From the NCBI RefSeq assembly GCF_020639365.1, contig NZ_JAINUL010000001.1, positions 1,186,558-1,250,557 of the forward strand: a stretch of DNA of 64,000 bases. The letters are read 5' to 3'. Position 1 is the first letter of the stretch. Each line of letters opens with the position of its first letter. Origin of the DNA: Streptomyces flavotricini. GTDB taxonomy: Bacteria; Actinomycetota; Actinomycetes; Streptomycetales; Streptomycetaceae. The position numbers and the translations under genes are program-made. The notes under the pieces are model-generated. The model had not been told where the DNA came from. It saw nothing but the letters and a program-made list of their open reading frames with translations, and did no database searches. This document shows positions 25,426-32,416 of this stretch, piece by piece.

Positions 25426-25830
25426 GTGCAACGTGGCGAAGTCTGGTGGGTTCAGTTCGACGAGCGGAGGTTGGTCGTACTGCTGTCGGGCGAGGACACG
25501 TCCGGGATCCGGGTGATGCAGGTCGTTGCTCCGGCGGGCGTCGACATCAGCGGTCTGGGCATCGAAGTGATGGTGGGCGCCGGTGAGGGACTGCCGTTCG
25601 AAGGCGTGCTGCGGCTCGCGTTCCCGCGTCCAGGCTTCACCCCGTGCACGTGGCTGACCACTGTGTCCCGGGACGACCTGATAGAGCGGGAGGCCGTCCT
25701 GTCCTCCCTGAAGCTCAGCGAGATTGACGACGCCCTCCGACTCGCTGAGCAAGCGCACGAGCGTACCCCGGCAACGACCGCGAAGCTCAGCGAGATACGG
25801 GACGCCCTCCGTCTCGGTGCACTCGGGTAG
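25426..25830 (+). CDS. PemK/MazF-type (CcdB/PemK fold) toxin-like protein
   Basis: A 134-residue protein starting MQRGEVWWVQFDERRLVVLLSG, the hallmark first strands of the PemK/MazF RNase fold, followed by GLPFEGVLRLAFPRPG and TWLTTVSRDDLIERE, which correspond to later strands and the helix of MazF. Start is GTG at 25426 with GGGAGG upstream. MazF relatives cleave mRNA at short sites; no antitoxin gene is visible beside it. The C-terminus carries two copies of KLSEI(D/R)DALRL(A/G) 24 residues apart. The gene sits inside the terminal repeats of a dead IS, so it may be mobile cargo or a housekeeping orphan that was trapped. Confidence 0.65.
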   Translation: MQRGEVWWVQFDERRLVVLLSGEDTSGIRVMQVVAPAGVDISGLGIEVMVGAGEGLPFEGVLRLAFPRPGFTPCTWLTTVSRDDLIEREAVLSSLKLSEIDDALRLAEQAHERTPATTAKLSEIRDALRLGALG

Positions 25831-25915
25831 ACGAAGAAGGAGCCGACGCCCGTGACGGCGTGGGCGATCTCGGGCCAGATGATCCACGCCGGCCTCGGCG
25901 CCCCTCACCATCGAA

Positions 25916-25936
25916 ATCACGATCTGCGGCTGGAGT
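25916..25936 (-). repeat. right terminal inverted repeat
   Basis: Twenty-one bases beginning atcacgatct and ending ggctggagt on the + strand, the exact inverted partner of 24820-24840. It lies 85 bp after the stop of the PemK/MazF-like gene. Confidence 0.85.
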
Positions 25937-25979
25937 ACCAGGCACCACGTCGGGCCCGGCCCGATCCGAAGGACACGGT

Positions 25980-26585
25980 CTAGAGCCAGCCCTGGCGGCG
26001 GGCCGCGCGGACGGCCTCCATGCGGTTGCGGGTGCCCGTCTTGCCGATGGCGGACGACAGGTAGTTCCGTACCGTCGACTCCGACAGATGGACCCTGGCC
26101 GCGATGTCGGCCACGGTCGCCCCGTCGACCGCCGCGCCCAGTACGTCGGTCTCGCGCGCGGTCAGCGGATTCGGGCCCGCGCTGAGCGCGGCAGCGGCGA
26201 GTGCGGGATCGATCACCGTCTCCCCGGCGAGCACCCGGCGTACCGCGGCGGCCAGTTCCTCCACCGGCCCGTCCTTGACCAGGAATCCGGCGGCTCCCGC
26301 CTCCATCGCCCGGCGCAGGTAGCCGGGGCGCCCGAAGGTGGTCAGGATCAGCACCCGGCAGTCCGGAACGCGCGTGCGCAGCTCGGCGGCGGCGTCGAGA
26401 CCGCTGCAGCCCGGGAGTTCGATGTCGAGCAGGGCCACGTCCGGCCGCGCCTCGATCGCGGCGGGCACGATCTCGTCCCCGGCGCCGACCTGCGCCACGA
26501 CCTCGATGTCCTCCTCCAGCCCGAGCAACAGGGCCAGCGCGCCGCGCATCATGCCCTGGTCCTCCGCGAGCAGGACCTTGATCAT
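25980..26585 (-). CDS. NarL/FixJ-type response regulator
   Basis: A 201-residue DNA-binding response regulator. The receiver domain (1-120) has the acidic pocket AEDQ (residues 7-10), phospho-acceptor Asp54 in LLDIELPG, and the conserved Lys in GFLVKDG. The LuxR-type helix-turn-helix is at about 137-200 (LTARETDVLGAAVDGATVAD IAARVHLSESTVRNYLS). The ATG at 26585 overlaps the stop of the sensor kinase gene by 4 bases, so kinase and regulator are coupled. It probably controls the ABC transporter genes upstream in the same operon. Confidence 0.93.
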   Translation of the reverse strand: MIKVLLAEDQGMMRGALALLLGLEEDIEVVAQVGAGDEIVPAAIEARPDVALLDIELPGCSGLDAAAELRTRVPDCRVLILTTFGRPGYLRRAMEAGAAGFLVKDGPVEELAAAVRRVLAGETVIDPALAAAALSAGPNPLTARETDVLGAAVDGATVADIAARVHLSESTVRNYLSSAIGKTGTRNRMEAVRAARRQGWL

Positions 26586-27817
26586 CGACTCTCCTCGTTC
26601 TCCGCGGTCTCCGGATTCTCCACCGGGAGCTCGGCCGTGACCCGGAACCCGCGTCCCGGGCCGGGGGCCGGGCCGCCGACGAGAGTGCCGCCCGCCGCGG
26701 CGAGCCGTTCGGTCAGGCCGGTCAGTCCACTGCCCGGCGTGGACGAGCCTACGCCGTTCCCGTTGTCGTTGATCACCAGGCGGACCCGTTCCGCCGTGCT
26801 CCGCACCTCGATCTCGCAGGTGGTCGCACCGCTGTGGCGAATGGCGTTGGTGACGGCCTCGCGCACCACCCAGCCCAGCAGCGCCGCCGCCTGCGGGGGC
26901 AGCGGGTGCCCCGACTGCCGTACGACCGGCTCGATCCCCGCGGCGGTCAGCGCCCCGCGGGCCCGGTCGAGCTCGGCGGCGAGGCTGGTCTCGCGGTATC
27001 CGGTGACGGCCTCCCGGATTTCGGTGAGCGCCTGGCGGCCGACCGACTCGATGTCGGCGATCTGGCCGAGGGCCGCGTCCATGTCCCGCGGGGCGATCCT
27101 GCGGGCGGCCTCCGATTTCACGACGATCACCGACAGGGTGTGGCCGAGCAGGTCGTGCAGATCGCGGGAGAAGCGCAGCCGCTCCTGGTCCACGGCGGCC
27201 CTCGCCAGCTCCTGCCGCGTCTCGCGCAGTTCCTTGACCGTCTCGGAGAGGGCGAGGATGGCCGCGGTGACCATGCCGGACACGAGCGTCCCGTAGGCGA
27301 TGCCGAGGGTGTCCCAGCCCTCGTCGAGTCCGGCGATCGCCCCGGCGAGGGCGGTGACGACGAACATCACCGGGCCGAGCAGGCGTCCCCGGATCACCGC
27401 GCCGGTGGCCAGGCCCCACAGCGGGAAGAACAGCAGCCAGTTGCCCCCGTACGCCAGGGCGAGGGCGCAGGTGACCGCGCCGAGGGCGGCCAGGCACCAG
27501 CGGGTGCTCGCGGCCTCCCGGGCCCGCCGGTCGAAGGCGCGGAACACCAGCGTGATGTAGAGGGAGTTGAAGAGCAGCAGGCCCAGGGCGCCGATCCAGG
27601 GGTTGGGGGTCTCCCCCTTGATGACGTTGGAGATGGCCCCCATGCCCAGCAGCAGCCACGGCAGCAGCGCGAAGGCGTTCGACGGGGCCATCGGGCCGCA
27701 GCCGTGGTCCGGGTCCTCGCCGCTCTTCCTGCGGCGCTTCTGCGCCGCCCGCCATTCGGCTTTGCGAACAGCCCAGTCGGCCTTCCGGGCCGCCCGGCCC
27801 CGGCGCCATTCCTGCAT
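26582..27817 (-). CDS. DesK-type sensor histidine kinase
   Basis: About 411 residues. A basic, charged N-terminal stretch (RRGRAARKADWAVRKAEW...) precedes five to six hydrophobic segments (about 45-185), then the HisKA_3 dimerisation domain with RFSRDLHDLLGHTLSVI (phospho-acceptor His) and an HATPase domain with WVVREAVTNAIRHSGA (N box) and INDNGNGVG (G1 box), GSGLTGLTERL (G2). The ATG at 27817 has GGAG 5 bases upstream; an in-frame GTG at 27841, only 3 bp after the permease stop, is the alternative. Member of a permease-linked two-component system that senses membrane or antibiotic stress. Confidence 0.9.
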   Translation of the reverse strand: MQEWRRGRAARKADWAVRKAEWRAAQKRRRKSGEDPDHGCGPMAPSNAFALLPWLLLGMGAISNVIKGETPNPWIGALGLLLFNSLYITLVFRAFDRRAREAASTRWCLAALGAVTCALALAYGGNWLLFFPLWGLATGAVIRGRLLGPVMFVVTALAGAIAGLDEGWDTLGIAYGTLVSGMVTAAILALSETVKELRETRQELARAAVDQERLRFSRDLHDLLGHTLSVIVVKSEAARRIAPRDMDAALGQIADIESVGRQALTEIREAVTGYRETSLAAELDRARGALTAAGIEPVVRQSGHPLPPQAAALLGWVVREAVTNAIRHSGATTCEIEVRSTAERVRLVINDNGNGVGSSTPGSGLTGLTERLAAAGGTLVGGPAPGPGRGFRVTAELPVENPETAENEESR

Positions 27818-27844
27818 CTTCACTCCGGTTCCCCGCTTCACGCG

Positions 27845-28570
27845 TTACGCCGTCCTCGCCGACCGACGGTACGAGAGCACCGCGTACGAGCCGAACAGCA
27901 GGGCCCATGCCGCGAGCACGGCGACCGCGGCCGGGCCGGGGGCCGCCCCGGCGGCGAGGGACTGCCCGATCTCGGCGAAGCGGCGCGTGGGGGTGAAGCC
28001 CGACAGGGAGCGCAGCCAGTGCGGGAACAGCTCGGTCGGGAACCAGAGTCCGCCGACGATGGAGAGCGCGAGGCTGCACCCGACGTTGACCACGCCGGTG
28101 GTCTGGGCGGTGAGCCGGTACCCGTTGCCGATGCCGAGCAGGGTGAAGGGGAGCGCGCCGAGCCACAGGGCGAGCGCGACGGCGGCCCACTCCCAGGCCT
28201 CCAGCCGGACCCCGTTGACGAGCGCGCCGGCCGCGAGCACGGCGGCCGCGGCGGGCAGCACCGTCACCGAGCCGGTCAGGGCACGGCCGATCACCACCTG
28301 GCGGGGGGTCATCGGGGTGACCCGCAGCTGCCGCAGCCAGCCGATGCCCTTGTCCTCGGCGACGCCGGTCCCGGTCCCCAGGGCCGCGCCCAGCGCCCCG
28401 TACGCGGCCATGGCCACCATGGAGGCCGTCTTCCAGCCGCCGGTGTCGGCGTCGGCGCCGAGGTTGGTGAAGAGCAGGTACATGAGCACCGGCATGCCGA
28501 TGCCGAAGACGACGAAGGAGGTGTCGCGCAGGGTCCGGCGGACTTCCAGGCGGACGTAGGCGGTGATCAT
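27845..28570 (-). CDS. ABC-2 type transporter permease
   Basis: A 241-residue membrane protein with six hydrophobic segments in the ABC-2 pattern (for example SFVVFGIGMPVLMYLLF near residue 18 and LALSIVGGLWFPTELFPHWL near 165-185, the latter being the conserved CP loop). It forms the membrane channel with the ATPase encoded just upstream; their genes overlap by 4 bases (ATGA at 28567). Likely exporter of a drug, peptide or lipid; substrate not readable. Confidence 0.9.
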   Translation of the reverse strand: MITAYVRLEVRRTLRDTSFVVFGIGMPVLMYLLFTNLGADADTGGWKTASMVAMAAYGALGAALGTGTGVAEDKGIGWLRQLRVTPMTPRQVVIGRALTGSVTVLPAAAAVLAAGALVNGVRLEAWEWAAVALALWLGALPFTLLGIGNGYRLTAQTTGVVNVGCSLALSIVGGLWFPTELFPHWLRSLSGFTPTRRFAEIGQSLAAGAAPGPAAVAVLAAWALLFGSYAVLSYRRSARTA

Positions 28571-29550
28571 CGGGCGCTCCCCGCGGAGAAGGTGTGGGTG
28601 TGGCCGTCGGTGAGGGCGAGGAAGGCGTCGTCCAGCGAGGCCGCGGTGACCTCGATCCCGCGGACGGCGCCGAGGCCGGCGAGCGCGACGACCGTCGCGT
28701 CCGGGTCCTCCGTGCGCAGCCGCGCGCGGTCTGCCCGTACCTCCACGGAGACCACACCGGGCAGTTCGCCGAGCCCCTCGGTGGGGCGCCCGGCCAGGTC
28801 GACGCAGACCAGCGACCCGCCGGCGGCCCGGCGCAGCTGGTCCCCGGTGCCGTCGGCGACGATCCGGCCCGCGTCGACGACCACGATGCGGTCGGCGTGG
28901 GCGTCGGCCTCTTCCAGGTAGTGGGTGGAGAACAGGACGGTGTTGCCGCGCCGGGCGTAGCCGCGCATGGATTCCCAGAAGGCGCGGCGGGCCTCCACGT
29001 CGAGGGCGGCTGTCGGCTCGTCCAGCACGATGAGCTCCGGGTTCCCGGCGAGGGCGACGGCGAAGCGGACGCGCTGGGCCTGGCCGCCGGAGAGCCGGTC
29101 GATGCGGCGGCCGGCGAGCTCGGTGAGTCCGGCGAGTTCCAGCGCCTCGGCGACGGGCATGGGGGCCGGGTAGGTGCGGGCCACGAAGGCGACGAGCTCG
29201 CGCACGGTGATCCGCGGTACGGCACGCCCCTCCTGGAGCATGGCGCCCACCCGGCCGGCCCGGACCGCCCGGTCGGGGGTCTCGCCGAAGAGCCGTACGG
29301 TGCCCGCGTCGGGTTCCTCGAGGCCGAGCAGCAGGCCGATGGCGGTGGACTTGCCGGCGCCGTTGCGGCCGAGCAGGGCGACCGTCTCGCCGGGCCGGAC
29401 GTCGAGGTCGATGCCGGCCACGGCGCGGACGGCTCCGAAGGACTTGGCCGCGTGCCGGAACCGGATCGCGGGCTCGTCGTGCGCCGGCGGCGCGGTCCGG
29501 GTCGTCCGGACGGTCCGTGCGGTCCGGACGGTCTGTGGCGTCTGCGTCAT
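28567..29550 (-). CDS. ABC transporter ATP-binding protein (drug-export type)
   Basis: About 327 residues. All ATPase motifs are present: Walker A GRNGAGKST, the Q-loop MLQEGRAVP, signature RLSGGQAQRVRF, Walker B LIVLDEPTAALD and the switch His in FSTHYLEEADAHAD. A C-terminal DrrA-like accessory domain follows. The ATG at 29550 is used; a GTG at 29559 would add three residues. The first 20 or so residues (TVRTARTVRTTRT) are low complexity and encoded by short DNA repeats. First gene of the ABC-HK-RR operon. Confidence 0.92.
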   Translation of the reverse strand: MTQTPQTVRTARTVRTTRTAPPAHDEPAIRFRHAAKSFGAVRAVAGIDLDVRPGETVALLGRNGAGKSTAIGLLLGLEEPDAGTVRLFGETPDRAVRAGRVGAMLQEGRAVPRITVRELVAFVARTYPAPMPVAEALELAGLTELAGRRIDRLSGGQAQRVRFAVALAGNPELIVLDEPTAALDVEARRAFWESMRGYARRGNTVLFSTHYLEEADAHADRIVVVDAGRIVADGTGDQLRRAAGGSLVCVDLAGRPTEGLGELPGVVSVEVRADRARLRTEDPDATVVALAGLGAVRGIEVTAASLDDAFLALTDGHTHTFSAGSAR

Positions 29551-29659
29551 GCCCACCACGCTACGAATCGGGGCGGGTCCCCCGGCAGATCCGCATGTAC
29601 GGACCCCACCGGTACAAATGTCACGGCCGACGGATCGGTGGAGGCCTGCGGGCCTCCCC

Positions 29660-30559
29660 TCAGCGCCCGGCGCGGGCGCGCAGCAGGGTGCGGACGGGGG
29701 CGGCCAGGCCGTAGCCGACGTCCTTGCGCAGCGCCCGGACGCCGGCCCGTTCCACGGCGGTCAGCTGGTGTCCCATCAGCTCCGTCATCGCGGCGATCAC
29801 GGGGCGCAGGCCCGGCTCGACGAGGTCGAGGATGCCCCGGGTGGCGTCGAGGGCGCTCCGGGCGCGGTGGGTCTCGTCGGCGAGGAGCGCGCGTACGGCC
29901 GCGGTGTCGCGGGCCTGTTCGAGGTCGGCCCGGGTGACGGAGTGTTCGGCGAGGCGGGCGCGCGGCAGGCACAGCCGGCCGTCCGCGAGGTCCCCGGCGA
30001 GGTCCGCCAGGAAGTCGACCCGCTGGGCGGCGTCCACGAACCGCCGCCATGCGGCGGCCTGTTCCTCGTCGGGGCCGCCCTGGTACTGGAGTCCGGTGAA
30101 GACCAGCACCCCGGGCCAGGCGTAGGCGTCGAGGTAGGCCTGGAAGTCCTCCTCGGTGTCGAAGCCGTCGAAGCAGGCCTCGGCGGTGGCGGCGCCTTCC
30201 AGGAACCGGGAGACCCAGTGCGCGGGCAGCCCGCGGGTGGCGACGGCGTGGGCGTACGCGCGCAGCAGCGGGTCGGGGCTGTCACCGGTCTCCAGGGCCG
30301 CTTCCACCTGCCCGGTGAGCGCGACCAGACCGGCGGAACGTTCCTGCGGGGTGCCGGTCTCGGCCACGTCGTCGACGAGGTTCATGAAGCCCACCCCCGC
30401 CGTCAGCCAGGGCACCAGCGGCGGCGCGGCGAGCAGCCGCAGCGTCACGTACGGGGCCGGCTCGCGGCGCAGGACCCGGCGGGCGACGTAGGTGAAGTCC
30501 TCGCGCAGCCGGGGGCCGGTGACACCGGCGGCGGTGAGGGTGGTGCGCCAGCTGGGCAT
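29660..30559 (-). CDS. squalene/phytoene synthase family protein
   Basis: A 299-residue head-to-head prenyl synthase-fold protein. The N-terminal TYVARRVLRREPAPYVTLRLLAAP stretch and the first acidic region GFMNLVDDVAETG (in place of the usual DxxxD) are followed by the second acidic region DFLADLAGDLADGRLCLPRARL, which matches the NLxRDxxEDxxxGRxYLP region of phytoene and squalene synthases. The acidic residues are shifted relative to the classical motifs, so it may condense or transfer an unusual prenyl diphosphate or be non-catalytic. No desaturase, cyclase or other isoprenoid gene is nearby. ATG at 30559. Confidence 0.75.
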   Translation of the reverse strand: MPSWRTTLTAAGVTGPRLREDFTYVARRVLRREPAPYVTLRLLAAPPLVPWLTAGVGFMNLVDDVAETGTPQERSAGLVALTGQVEAALETGDSPDPLLRAYAHAVATRGLPAHWVSRFLEGAATAEACFDGFDTEEDFQAYLDAYAWPGVLVFTGLQYQGGPDEEQAAAWRRFVDAAQRVDFLADLAGDLADGRLCLPRARLAEHSVTRADLEQARDTAAVRALLADETHRARSALDATRGILDLVEPGLRPVIAAMTELMGHQLTAVERAGVRALRKDVGYGLAAPVRTLLRARAGR

Positions 30560-30592
30560 GGTGGTGGTACTCCCCGAGTCGAACCGTGAAGG

Positions 30593-30641
30593 GCCGTACG
30601 TGCGCCGTGCGCGCGGTACGTGCATGCGGCGTGCGTACGGC
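30593..30641 (-). terminator. long stem-loop after the Ser/Thr kinase gene
   Basis: Fifteen-base arms (30593-30607 and 30627-30641) pair with only two G-T wobbles around a 19-base loop. It lies about 20 bases after the kinase stop codon in its direction of transcription and before the prenyl-synthase gene, the right place for a terminator or attenuator. Confidence 0.6.
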
Positions 30642-30661
30642 ACCCGTGCGGATACACGATG

Positions 30662-32389
30662 TCAGGAGCGGTAGACCTTCTTCACCTTGCCCTGGGTGTC
30701 GGCGTACACGTAGCCGCCCTGGCCGTACTCGTCGGTGAGGTAGGGCCGCATGGACGGGGTTCCGTCGAGGAGCCAGGGTTCGACGATGACGTAGCGCGAG
30801 GTCGGGTTGGCCACGCCCAGTTCCTGCTTGGCAGTGTCGAGGAGGCCGGGCAGGGCGTCCCAGTTGACGGTCGCCATGTCGATCAGCGGCTCGTCGGCCT
30901 TGATGGTGCTGCCGGGACCGGTGCGCTTCGCCTCGCCGTCGCGGTACTGGTAGCGGTCGTAGGTCTTGGCTCCGGGTGCGGTGGGGATGGACGCGAGCAC
31001 GTACTCCTCGTATATGTTCATCTCCACGAACTGGGTGGTGCCCGTCTTCTGCTTCAAGGCCTCGATCGCGGTGCGCACGTTGGCGGGGGTGAGCAGGCTG
31101 CCCTTGGGCGCACTGGCCTGGCTGCCGACCGACTTGGGGAGGCTCTGCTGCGGGCGGGGCGTCGAGGGGCCGGCGCCGGCCGTGCTGCTGCCGCCCTTCG
31201 CCTCGCCGCCGCCCTTGGCACCGGAGTCCGAATCGGGGAACCACTTGACGAACCCGATCACGCCGCCGGCCAGGATCAGCACGAGGACCGCGGCGAGCAG
31301 CACTGGCCGGCGGCGCGGGGCGGACGGCGCCGGGACGGGCGTGGTGACCGAGTACGGGGAGCCGCCGCCGGGGGTGAACGGCGCCGAGGGCGCGTAGGGC
31401 TGCGGGATCTGCGGCTGCACGGGCCGTGTCCGGCCGGCTCCGGCTGCGAGGCCGATGCCCGGCGGCGGGGTCGGCGGCCCGTACTGGCCCAGCACCGTCG
31501 GCGAGGCGGCCGGCGGAGCGGTCGGCGAGGCGCCGCTCGCGAGAGCACTGCTCGCGTCCCGGAGCAGTTGTTCCAGCTGCGCCGCGTCGGGCCGTACGGA
31601 AAGGTCCCGTACGAGCAGCCGTTCCAGTACGGGCCCCAGCGGACCGGAGCGCACGGGAGCCGGGATCGGCTCGTCGAGCACGGCGACGACCGTGGCCAGG
31701 GTGGTGGCCCGGCGCAGCGGATGGGATCCCTCCGAGGCCACGTAGAGCAGCATGCCGAGCGACCAGAGGTCGGAGGCCGCCAGGCCCTCCTCACCGCGCG
31801 CCCGCTCCGGGGCGATGTACTCCGGCGAGCCGATGAGCACGCCGGTGGACGTGAGGGCCGTCGAGTCGTGCAGGGCCGCGATGCCGAAGTCGGTCAGCAC
31901 GGCGGAGCCGTCGGGGCGCAGCAGCACGTTGGCCGGCTTCACATCGCGGTGGAGCACCCCTTCGGCGTGGGCGGCCCGCAGCGCGGACAGCACGTCGAGG
32001 CCGAGCCGCAGCACGTCGGCGACGGGCATCGGCCCCGACTCCAGCCTGTCGTGCAGGGAGCCGCCCTTGACCAGCTCCATCACGATCCACGGATGTCCGT
32101 CCGTGCCGGCGGCGGGCTCGACGATGTGGTGGATCGTCACCACGTGCGGGTGCGCCAGCCGGGCCAGCGCGCGGGCCTCGCGGATGGCGCGCTCGCGCAG
32201 CTGGACGGTGAGTCCGGGCTGGGCGGCGGCGGTCGCCGGGTCCGGCGGGCGCACCTCTTTCAGGGCGACGTCGCGGTGCAGTGCGATGTCGCGGGCGCGC
32301 CACACCGTGCCCATGCCGCCGGCGCCCAGCGGCGCGATCAGTTCGAAGCGGCCGTCGACCGGCTGTCTGTCGGCCTCACTCATGTCCAT
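30662..32389 (-). CDS. membrane serine/threonine protein kinase (PknB type)
   Basis: A 575-residue Hanks-type kinase. Kinase motifs in order: glycine loop APLGAGGMGTVWRAR (19-33), Lys in DVALKEV, catalytic LHRDVKPANVLL, DFG in LTDFGIAAL, and SPEYIAPE in the activation segment. A Pro/Ala-rich linker leads to one transmembrane helix (RPVLLAAVLVLILAGGVIGFV, about residues 360-380) and an extracellular sensor part of about 190 residues without PASTA repeats (TPANVRTAIEALKQKTGTTQ...YADTQGKVKKVYRS). The extracellular domain resembles other uncharacterised Streptomyces kinase sensors. Start ATG at 32389 or at 32383. Monocistronic. Confidence 0.93.
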   Translation of the reverse strand: MDMSEADRQPVDGRFELIAPLGAGGMGTVWRARDIALHRDVALKEVRPPDPATAAAQPGLTVQLRERAIREARALARLAHPHVVTIHHIVEPAAGTDGHPWIVMELVKGGSLHDRLESGPMPVADVLRLGLDVLSALRAAHAEGVLHRDVKPANVLLRPDGSAVLTDFGIAALHDSTALTSTGVLIGSPEYIAPERARGEEGLAASDLWSLGMLLYVASEGSHPLRRATTLATVVAVLDEPIPAPVRSGPLGPVLERLLVRDLSVRPDAAQLEQLLRDASSALASGASPTAPPAASPTVLGQYGPPTPPPGIGLAAGAGRTRPVQPQIPQPYAPSAPFTPGGGSPYSVTTPVPAPSAPRRRPVLLAAVLVLILAGGVIGFVKWFPDSDSGAKGGGEAKGGSSTAGAGPSTPRPQQSLPKSVGSQASAPKGSLLTPANVRTAIEALKQKTGTTQFVEMNIYEEYVLASIPTAPGAKTYDRYQYRDGEAKRTGPGSTIKADEPLIDMATVNWDALPGLLDTAKQELGVANPTSRYVIVEPWLLDGTPSMRPYLTDEYGQGGYVYADTQGKVKKVYRS

Positions 32390-32416
32390 GGCCGGTCATC
32401 GTAGGCGCAGGCAGTG

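Larger units (their letters stand above)
24820..25936. mobile_element. IS701-family element remnant bounded by perfect 21-bp inverted repeats, carrying a PemK/MazF-like gene
   Basis: The ends at 24820-24840 and 25916-25936 are perfect 21-base inverted copies of each other (inner end atcacgatct, outer end tggagt). Between them lie a deleted IS701-type transposase on the minus strand and an intact PemK/MazF-like gene on the plus strand. On the left the repeat is preceded by CTAG one base away, the preferred target of IS701 elements; on the right the corresponding place reads accagg, so a clean target duplication is not seen. The element is non-autonomous in its present form. Confidence 0.75.

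Noticed and set aside
29660..30559. Carotenoid or hopanoid biosynthetic cluster
   Set aside because: Only the prenyl-synthase-like gene is present; no desaturase, cyclase or other isoprenoid gene adjoins it.
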